A DNA stretch of 64,000 nucleotides from Zygaena filipendulae (GCA_907165275.2 OU015655.1:5902501-5966500), one strand, 5' to 3'. Numbered from the stretch's first letter, positions 1 through 12,420 are shown. Made by a program: numbers and translations. The notes: generated by a model not told the origin, from the sequence alone.

Positions 1-886
1 ACATAATTAAAAGACTATTAGGTATAATATGACTTTCATACACAAAGGGATGCTTTAGTTACTCTATATATTTTTAAATTTTCCATATTGACGGCGATTT
101 TTTTATTTTTATTTTATAAGTATCAAAATCAATATTATTAATGATAACCCCGAAAAATCATTTGTTTTTTTTTGTCACTTATCAAGTCTGTGGTCTCTAT
201 ACAAATGAAAAATGTATTTACCTACTTACGCTATACTTACCTACCAATCTAAATACATTAAATGTCGAAGTTTTGATAATTTTGTAGGTGATTCAATTAT
301 AAACTTAACTAAATGAGATTTTGGTAACCTTTAAATAAAGTTTCATTTACCTAAACTACATTATTACTTAGTAAAGAAACTAAAGCTTTAGCCAGTTGGG
401 TTGGTAGATACACCTATACGTTTATATGTACCTATATAATTCCATAAAGGCATATCTTCGATAAGCAATACCTATAAATAGCCATTGATAAGTTAACTTC
501 ATTGCAAGTTTTATCTTAGTTTACTTAACAATTGTTTACTTAGAATATTATACATACTTTTAAACATTGTATTTAATTCCACAAGTGGATAAGTATTTAT
601 GTTAGGTTACGTGGAATCGTGTACCGGGTATGCCGTAAGACCCAGTATGGTAGAATTTGTGTATTTAACCCCACACCAAAACTTTTAACTTTCGCATAAT
701 ATGAAATTCCTCAATTATATCTAACCTTATCTAATATGCCTATAATGCCTATAATAATATATGCCTATAATAATATGCTTATATAGTGAAATAAGGGGTC
801 CTACACGGAAAAAAATATTTTTATGATACTACCAAAACATAAAGATAGTAAGCTGTACGTACAATATAAAATAGTTGATCGAACTA
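1..886. other. AT-rich intergenic DNA, no gene seen
   Basis: No open reading frame of note, no splice-framed exon and no RNA gene is visible. The stretch ends at the TA dinucleotide (885-886) that forms the left target site of the Tc1-like element. Confidence 0.6.
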
Positions 887-2629
887 CCATCGGTGGCCAT
901 ATTATTAGGGACAGTACTCGGATTTTTGCATTTTCTAATTTAACTTGATAACTCGAAGAAATTATTGGTCGTAGATGTTTTTTGACAATTTTATTTGTAT
1001 CTATATTTTGTTAGGATCATAAAAACAACAAAAATTATAGATTAAACTATTTATTCTTTAAAATATAAGTAATAGTGGTAAAACAAAAATTTCGTAAAAT
1101 TTTAATCAGTATTTTGTGATGCCACCCTTTGCTACAATAAGAGCTTCTATACCTGCAGGCATGCTCTTTATACATGTTTTAGCATTTTCTTGCAGTTCAG
1201 AGTTCTGTTGCCACTGTTTGTTGAGAGTTTCAATCAACTGGGGCTTGTTGGTGATCACTTCTTTTGCAATGGCTCGTTTAGTGAGTTCCCACATGTTTTC
1301 TATGGGATTTATGTCTGGTGAATTCCCTGGCCAAGGCAAAACAGCAATGTTTTTTCAATCAAGAATGCAGTAACACTCCTGGTTTTATGGCACGGTGTCG
1401 AATCATGCATAAAAATGTATTATTCATTATCTGGGAACCAGTCGATGACCTGCAGTAGCAGCTGAGTTTCCAGTACTCGCTTGTACTGGTCTTGTTTCAT
1501 CGTCCCTTCTAGCTTCCCATGCCTTCAGTTGATGTGACCGACCACACTATGATAATAGCTGGATGTTTTTCCCTCTCCACAAAACAATTTGGATGGAATT
1601 GTTCTTTAGGGCGTTGCCTGACGAACGAACTCTTATCGACCAAAATTCGGAAAGTTGACACGTCGGAAAAGCATATCTGTAAAATATTATAATTAACACC
1701 GGAAATTATTTATGTGTTTTACTTACTCGACTCCAGTCTGCAACACTAATACCTAATCACGCAACGCACCATTAAATAAAGTTGTACTTACTCGACTCCA
1801 GTCTACAACAGTGATATTTCGGTGTTGTCTGGTCCACTGTGTCGTTTTTTTGTCAGTCTCGGTGTGACGTGGTTTTGTTGTAGACCAACGATTCTCTTTG
1901 GCTAGCTGTATCCGAACTGTCCTTTACGAAACTTTGATACCTTCTTCGTTCATCATCGTAGTAAGATTTACAATACTCTTTTTGCGATTTTCGAGGCAGA
2001 TGTGTCCGACTTTCTGAAGAGTGGAAATCTTTTTTCTACCACATTTTCCTATACGATCTGCTTCTAGAGGTTTTTTCATCCATTTAAATTTTAATTCTTT
2101 TGACGACAGACTTTGAAACCCCTGCAATAGTTGCTATATCTCTCTGGGAATGTGCAAAGTGCAATAACAACGTTTGCATTTCTCTACATTCTTTTTGAGA
2201 AGTGTATGAAGTCTTTCCCATAACTAAAAAGGAGTCAATTTGAGATTATCACGTCGAACCGTTAACAAAAATTAAATTAACGGATAAAACTTAGCAAAAG
2301 TATTGTATTAACAAGCATTACTTACTTTTTAATTGTTTTAGATACAAAAACTTTCGAAAATATTAAGGTAAAATAAAAAAATTACAACCCCACCAAATCC
2401 CGCAAACAACTATTTTTGACGTAATTTATGCAAATTAGAAGAAACGGCAAAAAGTTTATAAATGACACACGTTTCCAGTATTGTCGATAATCAAAAACAT
2501 TGATAATGATACTACTAGCACTATAAACTATAATAACCATTAGAAAACCGCTTTTTTTGCTTATATTCTAACGTTAAACTAGAAATGACAAAATATGAGC
2601 ACTGTCCGTAATAATTTGGCCACCCACTG
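887..2629 (-). mobile_element. Tc1-like DNA transposon, decayed
   Basis: The element is 1743 bp and is bounded by TA at 885-886 and 2630-2631, the target duplication expected of the Tc1/mariner superfamily. The left end, from 887, and the inverted right end, up to 2629, share GGTGGCCA(t/a)ATTATTA(g/c)GGACAGT with few mismatches, so they are terminal inverted repeats. The length fits a Tc1 element of about 1.6-1.7 kb. The transposase lies on the minus strand and is broken. Inference: an inactive copy that could still be recognised by transposase in trans. Confidence 0.85.
1106..2221 (-). pseudogene. Tc1-like transposase remnant
   Basis: Read on the minus strand, an ATG at 2221 opens a frame with a helix-turn-helix-like segment (SQRDIATIAGVSKSVVKRIK), which stops soon afterwards. 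Reading continues in a shifted frame (1924-2127) with KWMKKPLEADR and GRKKISTLQKVGH. The C-terminal block at 1106-1339 starts PWPGNSPDINPIENMWELTK, the conserved region around the last catalytic acidic residue of DDE Tc1 transposases. Several frameshifts and stops separate the blocks, so this is a pseudogene. Confidence 0.85.
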
Positions 2630-2631
2630 TA

Positions 2632-3417
2632 TTTGTGATACAGTCAGTTATTTTATTAGTTATGATTACATTTTTTTTTTAATTTTATTGTAACGGGCAA
2701 TATTTTAATGTAACGGGCAATATTTTTATTGTAACGGGCAATATTCATATTGTAACGTGCAATATTCAATAAAATTCTATAGTTGACTATCTGTAGAGTT
2801 GTCACATGGAACTCTAAAACATGGTAGAGTGTACCAAATTCTCGTCACAGTAATCAGACTATTTTTTCCGTGTACCTAAAAACTACGCGACATATCGATG
2901 TAATGCAAATAAGTACCCATTTATCCCACTGATACCTACTACTCCGGTTAGTTTTAATTTCGTTCAATGATGAGATATGAGATTATTCTAATAATAATAA
3001 TAATAATATTTTGTAAATTTATATCTACCTTTTTTTTATTTATATTGAAACCTAAATTTAAGAACAATAAATGAATAATAATAATAATAATCCACATCAC
3101 AACACACAGATCTACTTGATCCCACATTAAGCTATTATTAGCTTGTGTCGTGGAACCCAAGCAAACGTAGTATATACTACATAGAATGTACTTATACTTC
3201 GCTTAACTATTCCTATAGTTTGGACAAAGGTAAATTTTCGACAATTTATCCTTGCCCTTTATTTATCAATCGTCGTTAGACATCAAACGCGAGCAGACCC
3301 CCATTGCTAATACATAGTTTCATAACAGAATCACGAAGGATAATAATAAATAACATTATTATCAGCTAATAAAATCAAAACATAACAAGTGGAGTTAATA
3401 AAAGGTAGACCACTTAT
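2632..3417. repeat. Short tandem array and (TAA)n microsatellites
   Basis: Four copies of a unit with the core TGTAACGGGCAATATT (the last reads GTGC) lie at about 2689-2767, directly beyond the Tc1-like element. Trinucleotide TAA/AAT runs occur near 2985-3006 and 3074-3092. No gene is seen here. Confidence 0.6.
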
Positions 3418-3850
3418 TATAAAGGGGTCACGCCACTTATTCTTCACAGAGCAACAATTTATCTCGACGGCTAGCATCGAGACATTCTAGTTTAGTTACT
3501 CCCGCGCAGTGCAAGAGAGCCTCTGTGGTGGTGATGGTGCCGTGCCGGTGCAGTGTGCACTAGGTGTGTCGCAACGCCCAAGCGCAGCGCCGCACTGTGC
3601 TCGACTACATACTGTGGCCGGACCGAGTGAATTCCTTCCGTGACCTTTGCGGATCGAAACTGCGATTGCAGCAACGCGGAACGTTGCCGTGTTCGTTGCC
3701 TGTGCGCAGCTCCTCCGCCGCAGCTAGACGAACTTAAGCAATTGCTGTACAGACTATACGCGCACACCTACGTTTCTCTTTATGTGATCGGTAGCCACGG
3801 AGACAATCGCCATGCCAGATCAGTCAATCTTATGCTGCCTAGGATGATCT
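3418..3850 (+). promoter_or_regulatory. Candidate TATA promoter with GC-rich leader
   Basis: TATAAA at 3418-3423 is followed about 25 bases later by an initiator-like TTCACAG. Then comes about 400 bases of clearly GC-richer sequence, in strong contrast to the AT-rich surroundings. That pattern fits a transcription start with a 5' leader exon. Possible donors include CGA|GTGAAT near 3629, but none is decisive. It could be the distal promoter of the KLF gene 19 kb downstream or belong to an unseen transcript; there is no homology to support either. Confidence 0.3.
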
Positions 3851-4121
3851 CTCTGCTGTTTCTCTCTCGGTTTCACTCTAATTTTTTACCTTTGATAATA
3901 TTACTAAGAATCCTATAATATTATATTATACGTGTTCCTCATGTGAAAAGAAGAACCAATTACCCATTTGTATCGTAACAATATGTTCAAAACTAACTGT
4001 ATCTTTACATCTATAAAGCTTTACACCTTTAAAAAAACTATTTCCTACATTGCTATACAAGTTGGTTGCTTGGTTGTGCAAATGTCAAGTTCTTTACTTT
4101 GATAAATCATTATTATTTACT

Positions 4122-4336
4122 AGCTGTCCCGCGCGGTTTCACCCGCGATAATTTCTAAGTTCCCGCGGAATTGTTCCATACAAACTTTTCGACCCCTTTT
4201 CATCCCCTTAGGGGTTGAATTTTCGAAATCCTTTGTTATACACCCTCCAAGTTTCAGGTTTCTACAATCAGCGGTTTAGGCTGTGCGTAGATCCATCAGT
4301 AGGTAATTCAGGACAAAGGATTTCATATATATAGAT
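4122..4336 (+). repeat. CCCGCGG repeat, long-tail subtype
   Basis: It starts CTAGCTGTCCCGCGCGGTTTCACCCGCG and then carries CATCCCCTTAGGGGTTGAATTTT and TCTACAATCAGCGGT. The same body recurs at 24719-24932, which defines a subtype distinct from the other copies in the window. Confidence 0.75.
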
Positions 4337-4339
4337 TAA

Positions 4340-5587
4340 TCAATCAGGAGCTACAATTTAATTTCGTATATTTACAAAAATCTAATTAAGTACTTACTTT
4401 AACAGTGCAGAAATTCCACTAATATAGTTCAATCAAAATCAAGCGAACCTCCTGCAGATTTGCATCTACAGAGGCAAATTGCAATGACGCGGACGCTTCG
4501 GATTCTATGTACGGTCGCATTTTCGTGTTGTAATAAAAAAAAACAAATCACATATTATTATGTCATCGATCTAGCGACATAGATATGCGCATGCAATTAT
4601 GGTGGTGGTAAACACTTCAAGGTCGTAAACACTTTTTGAACCCGAACGTAGGTACTTAGATAAGCGATCAAAAAGTTAAATTTTAATAGTTACAATGCTT
4701 TTAATTACGTAACGAATGAAATAGGAGAGCATTTAATTTGATTTTTTTTTTCGCACAACTTATCTATTAGGTAAGTAATTGTACCTACTCTTACTAGAAT
4801 AGTTTGTTTTTAACCCTTCGCCGCCATCCGCGTAATATCACGATCTACGAAAGACGTTCTCCTGGGGCCAGACACGTAATTTTACGTTACTTTTATACAA
4901 ATCACTCACTAAATAATATTTAATCTAATAAACTAATTTAGATTTATTAGGTTAAATATTATTTGTTATTATATATTATTATTTATTTATTAGATATTAA
5001 GCCTTCTCATCAATAGGAGAAATCATGCTTAAAGCGTGTGGTCTGGTGTTTATAACCATGTTTTTTGTAGCCTTAACTTACTAAAGCCACAAAAATATAC
5101 TATCTATGAAACTACTGAAATTAATCTAAAAATAGGTACGAATGAATCATCCCGATAAAATATTTGAGTGGAATTACAAAATTGACACGGGTTTTGAATT
5201 GAAACTGCAGTGAAGGTCTAGGTAGTAGAAAATAATGCCACTCACATTGCCTATTAAAGTGATTTCAATTGAATTGATGTATTACAGAGTTTGTAAAGGA
5301 AAACCGGGGGGGGACATATTGTAATTATTATATTATAATTTTATTGGGGAAGGGTATTCGATTCTCATTCTAAATAGCTAAAGAGCAAACACTAACGTTG
5401 ACGTTTTTAACTTAATTAACCAACTTAATACGTTATTCTTGAAAACTGAGCACGCAAATCAAGCGCCGGTAGATCATGCTACCTAGTATCTAATTCTAAG
5501 GGCAATTTCAGGCCCTTTTCATTTACATGGTCGCCTATGCTGTGACAAATTATATGAAAAGATCATTCAGCAGCAGAAATCCGCGTT
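4340..5587. other. Intergenic DNA, no gene seen
   Basis: AT-rich sequence without supported exons. A run of nine G (near 5306-5314) and AT-rich imperfect repeats around 4900-5000 are the only features noticed. Confidence 0.5.
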
Positions 5588-5710
5588 TATTTATTTATTT
5601 AAAGAACTTTATTGCACATTTATGTACAAAAGGCGGACTTAATGCCTAAGGCATTCTCTACATATATATATATATGTATATATATTATGTATATATATAT
5701 ATATACTTAA
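5588..5710 (-). repeat. 3' end of a non-LTR retroposon plus (TA)n
   Basis: On the minus strand the sequence ends with GTGCAATAAAGTTCTTTAAA followed by AAATA repeats. This is a polyadenylation-like tail seen at the 3' ends of abundant lepidopteran LINE-derived repeats. An AT microsatellite (TATATATGTATATATATT type) adjoins at 5664-5705. Confidence 0.45.
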
Positions 5711-5794
5711 ATAATATTAACAGTTTAGTAAACTGAAAAAAAATAACTTTTTATAGGAAATTCTAAAAACGGGGTTACAAAACGGACTAGTAGA

Positions 5795-6085
5795 CTATTT
5801 TTTTTTTAGTCTGTCTTGTAGATTAATAAAAAATATTGGATACGTATTTTTTCTTTTTTTACGTAATCAATAAATAACGGCGATACATTAGGTTGAAATT
5901 TTGCGTAACGTCACTAACCAGTGCAGTTTGTACCTACCTATGGGGATTGGGGGGCTAACACCGGTTAATGACATCACGAGCCCCCACCCTAAACTTATAA
6001 TGCGCTTTATCTCTGTATATTTTATTAATTTGAAAAAGCAAAAATTACGTGTCTATTGTTTTTTTTATTTTCTAACTATGCTTTG
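5795..6085 (+). repeat. MITE copy B, related to 12421-12736
   Basis: About 280 bp align with 12429-12710, sharing AGTC(t/c)GTCTTGTAG, TTTTTTTACGTAATCAA, AATAACGGCGAT and GCGCTTTATCTCTGTATATTTT. The right inverted terminus present in the other copy is degraded here. Confidence 0.6.
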
Positions 6086-6089
6086 CCTA

Positions 6090-6970
6090 TAAAGTACAAA
6101 TCTATGAAAAACATATTTAATAAACCTATGAATATTACGGAAAAGGTTCAGAAATAAGTAACTACTAAATTATAATAGGTACCTACTAATAATAACAAAA
6201 GCCTCAGTTGGTCATCTCAGTATCTCAGTACCTACTAGCTACTACGATATAAATCAGCCATAACACATAAGAGCCAAGCGGTGTAACAGCATAGTATTGT
6301 AGAAGAATGGTACAAAATGATAGAAGAACCAACAATACATTCCATTCTAGCTATGTATCTTAACAGTTTAGATATCTAGGCACCTATTTCGGATTTCCGT
6401 TAAGTATAAATACCAACATAACTATCAAAAATCTTGAAAACAATACAATACAATATAGACCTAATAATGTTGATCGAATGTGATAGTGTGACGAGCTAAT
6501 CAAAGAGTTGTATGCTGATTGGTAGATTGGGAGATATGCCTCCGATGCTTTGTGGCGCGTCCGTGAATGGCACAGTGCGTCGCGACGCTACGCCGACGCC
6601 ATCGCTCCCCGCCGGCCAATAGCATGCCTGCACTGACGATCATTGCGAAATTACCAACCATTTTATATTGCGTACAAATTGTGCATCTATGACCGCCTCC
6701 GAGTGTGGACAATGAAGTCACGTGCGTATATTGCCCCATTTCAAAGAAAATAATTTGCTCCGCTCTGATTGATGACATATACCTTCATCTAGATTCTAGA
6801 ATCTAGATCTACTAAATGTATACTTCTATTCTACCTGTCAAGTTTTGAAAATTTTGTCACTGGCAACTAACTAGGTATACCCATTACATTATTTTTATTA
6901 GTGACCTCGAAATTTTCATCGTAATCGGATGAAAAGTATGTGTGTAATGTATAGGAAATAGGAATACATA
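6090..6970. other. Intergenic DNA with a GC-rich island
   Basis: No gene is supported. Positions 6540-6740 are GC-richer than the flanks and contain TTGATGACAT-like and TCACGTG motifs. A regulatory element is possible but unproven. Confidence 0.35.
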
Positions 6971-7320
6971 TACAACGTGTTAATGAATTAACTGAAAACC
7001 TGACACACCTCATTTAAAAATATAAACAATAATATGATTAAAATATATTTTGTGTCGAAAAAAATAATATTTTAAAAGTTATTCAACATTAGTTTGGTGG
7101 TGACCTATCTACGAAATCCCAAGCGCTACGCACGCACCTACCGGTTCGTTTTTTTTGCTGCGGGCGGCGTACGCGCTAAATATTGTATTATAAATAATTT
7201 AGACATGGGCTAGTAAAAATGAAAAAATATAACCTATATTAAAATATAGTGCGATCGATTCGCTAGTTGATTCTGAGCAAACTACTTTCTAGTTTTCAGT
7301 TAATTCATTAACACGTTGTA
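6971..7320. mobile_element. 350-bp MITE with TA target site
   Basis: The ends are inverted repeats of 28 bp: ACAACGTGTTAATGAATTAA at the left (6972 on) and its complement finishing at 7319. They read TA|CAACG...CGTTG|TA, so a TA duplication fits a Tc1/mariner-type nonautonomous element. No coding capacity. A second copy interrupted by a SINE lies at 8616-9258. Confidence 0.8.
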
Positions 7321-8615
7321 GAAGCCGAACGAACATAATATAAACATACTGTTTTTGTATTTAGACTATATATATAATAGCTGTACAGTACTCTGCTCAT
7401 TATTTATATCCAATGATATTTGTTTATATCTGTTCAAGATTTTTTTTTTAAGAAATAATGAAGCATGCGGACACCAGGATTTAGTTTATGTGATAATATT
7501 TGACCAAGTACCATAAATGCACAACAAAACCGCAGATTGAACTTTATAGTTTTAAATCCTCACTCCAGTCCGCAGTCTACTCATCCATAGGTAAGTAATG
7601 ATTATCTATGTAGTTGGAGGTCTACTGCCATTAGCATTAACTCTCTGTGACAGATAACTTGCCTATTACCGGTATACCTACAATCATTTGTGTAAATAAA
7701 ATAGGTACTTACCTAATTCTATAGTAAAAGCTCCCATACGTACAAAAAAGCTTTCCGCGGCCATTGTTACGTATATTCTACCAATCACAGCGTAGCAGTC
7801 GCGTGTCATGCGTCAATAAACACTGCAGCATTTTTTTTCTTTCCTTTGTGAATGCCTCTTTCACTTAAAGAACTAAGATATATCTACTGGGATGTGTAGG
7901 TACAGTACATTGCAGAATGTAGACATGTAAAAATCACTGAACAAGCAAAGATAATACAATCACTACAATAAGATACACGACACTATATTTTCACGTGGAT
8001 CTTGACATTTAATGTGACAATAAGAGCTTTATCTAATAAATAAGGCTTTGTTTAACAACTGAAATACTTATGCCTCTTATGGTAATATACGCGTCACGCG
8101 TTTAGGTACCTACTACTAAAAAAGTCATGGTATATTTTTGTAGAAAGAAATCGCAGTCGATTTCTTTCTACAAAATCTCGAAATCGATAACACATATGTA
8201 TAATGTCATTACGTTATAGGTACATATTATACACTATACTCAATGCCAAAAAAGAAACTACTGGTGTCTGAACTGATAAATTAGGTTTAAACCTAGTAAT
8301 TAATTCAATATAATTGCTCAATCAACTATAATATTTTTAAAATAAAACATGTTCATTATTTGGGTCACATGAAATGTAACAGTGCAATATTAATGCCTAA
8401 TACAAATTAGTTTACAAATGCCACGCGAGTCGCGGCGTATCCCTACTTAGGTGCCTACATTATATCATACCTACTGTTAGGTACGAATAAAACCAAAGTA
8501 ATGAGTGTAAAGGTCAAACGGGGTCAAAGCTCGCACTGAGCACTTGGGCAGACCCGAGGGACAATGTGCTAATTAGTTTTTAAGGAGAAGTTCGTAACAT
8601 AATATAGTATTAAAC
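7321..8615. repeat. Intergenic DNA with an 18-bp perfect hairpin
   Basis: An inverted repeat with 18-bp perfect arms and a 4-base loop lies at 8136-8175 (arm TTTTGTAGAAAGAAATCG, loop CAGT). The rest is AT-rich and shows no supported gene. Confidence 0.6.
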
Positions 8616-9258
8616 AACGTGTTGATGAATTAACCCAAAACCTGAATGGGGGTGGTGTATTTAAAAAATAATAATATGATTGAAATATAAATTATGTTAA
8701 AAACATTAATATAATGCCTATTTTAAAAATTATTCAACATTACTTTGGAGGTGACCTATCTACGAAATTTCAAGCGCTACGCCCGCACCTACGTGTCAAT
8801 GACCGATTCAAATTTTTTGCTACGGGCGGCATACGCGCCGAATAAAGTAGGTACAGCTATTATTATAAGTCACTAGCTGTGCCCCGCAGTTTCAATCACG
8901 TGAGTTTCAGAATTCCGCAGGAACTCCAAAGTAGCCTAATTTACTTCTTATAACATCAGTATCAGTGAAAGTCCTGTCAAAATCGGTCCACCGTTTCGGA
9001 GATTCACCCGCGTGAGTTTCAAAATTCCCGCAGAAACTCTAAAATTCTTTTATTTTTCTTCTTACAATAACAAAACAAAAAAAGAATTAGCTAAATTGGT
9101 CCACCGTTCACGAGTGATGCGTTAACTAAGGGAAATAGGAATGCAATTTTATACTTATTATAAGTCATTTAGACATGGGCTAGTAAAAAATATTACCTAT
9201 ATACGTATTAATACATGAGGCCATCGATTCAGAAGTTGATTCAGATCAAACTCAAACA
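8616..9258. mobile_element. Second copy of the 350-bp MITE, split by a SINE
   Basis: The left part matches 6972-7190 (ACAACGTGTTGATGAATTAA, GGTGACCTATCTACGAAAT, AAGCGCTACGC). The right part, from 9168, matches TTTAGACATGGGCTAGTAAAA. The two halves are separated by the retroposon at 8873-9154. The right terminus has diverged. Confidence 0.75.
8873..9154 (+). mobile_element. SINE-like CCCGCGG repeat with 13-bp target duplication
   Basis: The insert begins CTAGCTGTGCCCCGCAGTTTC and sits inside the MITE. The 13-base sequence TTATTATAAGTCA occurs immediately before it (8860-8872) and after it (9155-9167), and an intact MITE copy lacks the insert. The variable-length target duplication indicates retroposition by target-primed reverse transcription, so this abundant family is best treated as SINE-like. 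The body contains a second partial copy of the CCCGCG head (from about 9006). Confidence 0.8.
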
Positions 9259-9259
9259 C

Positions 9260-10500
9260 GGTGTTTTAAAAAAATGACATAGATTTTACATGTAATTTAT
9301 TATATAATACCTACTAATATAACGTCTTATTTTCGTAGGAGTTCGAAGTTCGTGAGTTTTTTTTACTTGTTGTTACTGAAGCCACGTAACTATCAAATAT
9401 ATCCTAAAACTGACACATACATATATGGACTGACACGGATAATTAATTCACATGTGAATAAAACCAACAGATACCAATCTGTCAAAATTTTGTGATATTC
9501 CGATTATTAGTTAACAAATTACAATGGCGGTAGTGACTCTATTTTTGAAGTAGTTAGCCTCGGGACTTATTAAGAGTTTTAGCATGCTTCCGGTTGCTAG
9601 AAATTGGGATTTTCCACGGTAAACCTCTACCTATTTTACATGTTTCAGTCAGTAGAACTTCGACCCCGTGCCTTAATGTCACTTGTCAGTCAGTTAGTCA
9701 GTTCGTCTTTTTACGATGAAATTTATTATTTTAAGCATTTTGTATTATTAGATAAATGGAGTGTTGACGCTGTACCTATACGACGACGAGTGTCGTATTG
9801 ATTTCGGCAATAGATGTTATTTATTTATGCAGTAATAGTTAAATAAATAAATACCTAAAACTTATATTAAAACTAGTAGTTAGTAATACTAAAAAAAATT
9901 GAATCACTTTTACCAAATTATATTATCTGTCCTTTTACTATAGGTAATGGTACGACAATCGCCTTAACAACCCCCCACTAGCCGCGACCTTTTCAATAAC
10001 TAACACACATACAACACATGAAAAGAATTAATATTGCCTTCGCATAATATCCCGTTACGGTATTGTTTGAACAGAGCATTGAGACATGCCGCCACTCTAT
10101 TTCCATAATTTGTTGTGTACACCCACGGCGTCTCATTCCTCGACACGCGTGCAATCGGCAACGACATGTTGCCATCGACGTGCCTTATTATGTCTTAATA
10201 ACTCTAAATCCACGCCAAATTAGACCATATATACCTATACCAGTATCTATAATATTTTAAATTCATTCCAACTTTTAACAAATAAAAAACAATATTCATT
10301 TTGCTGATTTGTTTTGTGTTGACAATTCATTTTCAAGTAGTACCTAGACTAAAAAGACTATTACTTACACAATCTTCAAAGTAGGTGTATCAATTACTTA
10401 ATATATTTATAACTTAGGTCGTATTGTTTATTGTTGAGTCTGCGGGTACCCTAAAACTCATGGCGATCATAACTAATAGCAATAACATTTTATAGTCAAT
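9260..10500. other. Intergenic DNA, no gene seen
   Basis: Short open frames only, with no supported exon. AT-rich sequence with isolated motifs. Confidence 0.5.
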
Positions 10501-10630
10501 GGGCACATATTGGTGTGGAGTCAGCGACTAGGGCGGATGGTGTTGGGCGGGCGGCGTCGATCGATACGACGGGCCGCCCACAGCGCCGCAGCCGCCTGCC
10601 GCCGCCACATGGAGGGGGTGATTAGGCATT
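10501..10630. promoter_or_regulatory. GC-rich island, candidate regulatory element or leader
   Basis: Very GC-rich for this window. It contains GGGCGGGCGGCGTCG-ATCGATA-CGACGGGCCGCCC, an imperfect hairpin with an ATCGATA core resembling the insect DRE/BEAF motif. It ends in GCCGCCGCCACATGGAG, an ATG in a strong initiation context that opens only 13 codons. Function is inferred from composition alone. Confidence 0.3.
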
Positions 10631-12018
10631 CACACTCGTCTTATAAATAAAAACCTCCACTAAGTGTGTTTAACTTATTTAAACGAACGCGTATCATATT
10701 ACTAAGTACCTACTGTTGAAAAATATTGGAAAGTATTTTGTGATAATTTAACTGTTAAATCAGTACAAGTATAGAAAAATGAACGATAAGAGTTTTTTAA
10801 ACTAGTTCTAAGGTATGCTTGTGATGATTTTGTTAAATATAATGACGCTTTCTTAGTGACTCATCACCGCTCAGCGGACACTATTGAAGCAAGCAACATG
10901 AAACTTGCCCAGGACTTCCAATTATAACGAAATCAACCACTAAGAAACGATTCTTGGAAATAGGAAGAGTGTATAAAGAAGCATTTACACCTATGAGGTT
11001 CAAAAGTAGGTGAGGAGCCTCCGGCTAGCTCAATAGTAAAAAAAAAATTTAAAGAGTAAACGAATTTTATTAGATATAGGTATCTATAATAATTCTTTTT
11101 TTGTGTTATCGGAAATCAGAATTCAGCGATGTCTAAAAATATGAAATACATCAATTTTGAAATTCAAAAAGAACAGATTAAAAAAAAAGTATTAGAAATA
11201 AGGCACGATATCATATAACGAGTGTTATATAGCCGCCTCGTTACAAACCTTTTCTAATGAAGATTCAAATACTTCACCCCACGCGTAGATATCTCATGGT
11301 TTTTGGTAATTTAACTTTTGAGGGTGAAAAGGGTCACATGCGGTTGAAACCAGCTATAGTTAAAAATATCCGTATAAACGTCAATACTTTATTCCATCGT
11401 TTGAATTTGAATCCCAGGACGGCGCTAAATTAAAAAAATAAAAGACAATATAAATACGTAATTCGAGTAATGTTTGCTTTTCCCATAATTTTTTGGTAGA
11501 TGCGAGGTAGCGCGAAGGGCTGGGGTGGCGGCCGACCTGCTGATGTGGGAAAAGTGAATCCACCGATGTGTTGACTTTATAGTAAAACGATGCCGCAAGG
11601 CAAGTTAGCCATTTGTAGATATACGTACTGTGCAATAAACAATAAATAAATAAATATCTTTACACCAAGTTTGAAACTTTCAGTACTTACTTTATAAACG
11701 ACACGAATTATGATTACACAGAACGAATATGAAACATGAAAATGAAATGATAGGTACATAATACTTATACATATATGAAGAAGTACCGACCGACACTGTA
11801 CTGGGGTGGCGGTTGACCACGTATCTATAAAACGACCGCGGCTTTAAATGGCTATATATGCATGGTGTTCGCCGCACAAAAAATGCCCGTGCTCTTAGAA
11901 AAGTCATTACAGTACTAAAATCGATCTACTTTTGCCACCACAGCATATATACGGCGTTTCTGAAGGAGGATAAACCACTCGGACGTGAAAAAATCAAGTT
12001 TAATCTTCATCTATTATT
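10631..12018. other. Intergenic DNA, no gene seen
   Basis: AT-rich sequence. The open frames around 11381-12052 have no family signature and no matching splice structure. Confidence 0.5.
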
Positions 12019-12232
12019 AACTAGCTATTCCACGCGGTCTCACCCGCGATAATTTTAGAGTTTCCGCGGGAATTCCAGGTTACAAAATAGCCTATGTTAC
12101 TCAGGGATAATTTAGTATTCTAATGGTGAAAGAATTTTTGAAATCGGTCCTGTAGTTTTTAACTTAAATCGTAACAATCAAATAAGCAAACAAAAAATCA
12201 ATTCTTTTCTCTTTAAAATATTAGTATAGGTA
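12019..12232 (+). repeat. SINE-like CCCGCGG repeat
   Basis: The head CTAGCTATTCCACGCGGTCTC is followed by TTTCCGCGGGAATTCC and AATCGGTCC. It ends near AAAATATTAGTATAGG, the common AT-rich tail of the family. Confidence 0.75.
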
Positions 12233-12420
12233 GAGATGAGTTATGTAAAAGATGAAAAAAGAAGCCAGTGAACATAAAACTGAAAAGTAATATATTTGAA
12301 TAATCTATCGCGAATTATCGCTTTTAATTCTCCCAATGTACTTATTTTAGCAATTAAAGTAATTATGGCGAAAGGCAAATGACTTGGTCGATTGTTCCCC
12401 AAGATAAAACACAATGGGGC

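Noticed and set aside
3492..3918. Frames of about 90 codons on both strands of the GC-rich leader
   Set aside because: They overlap each other, have biased composition and match no family. GC-rich DNA has few stops.
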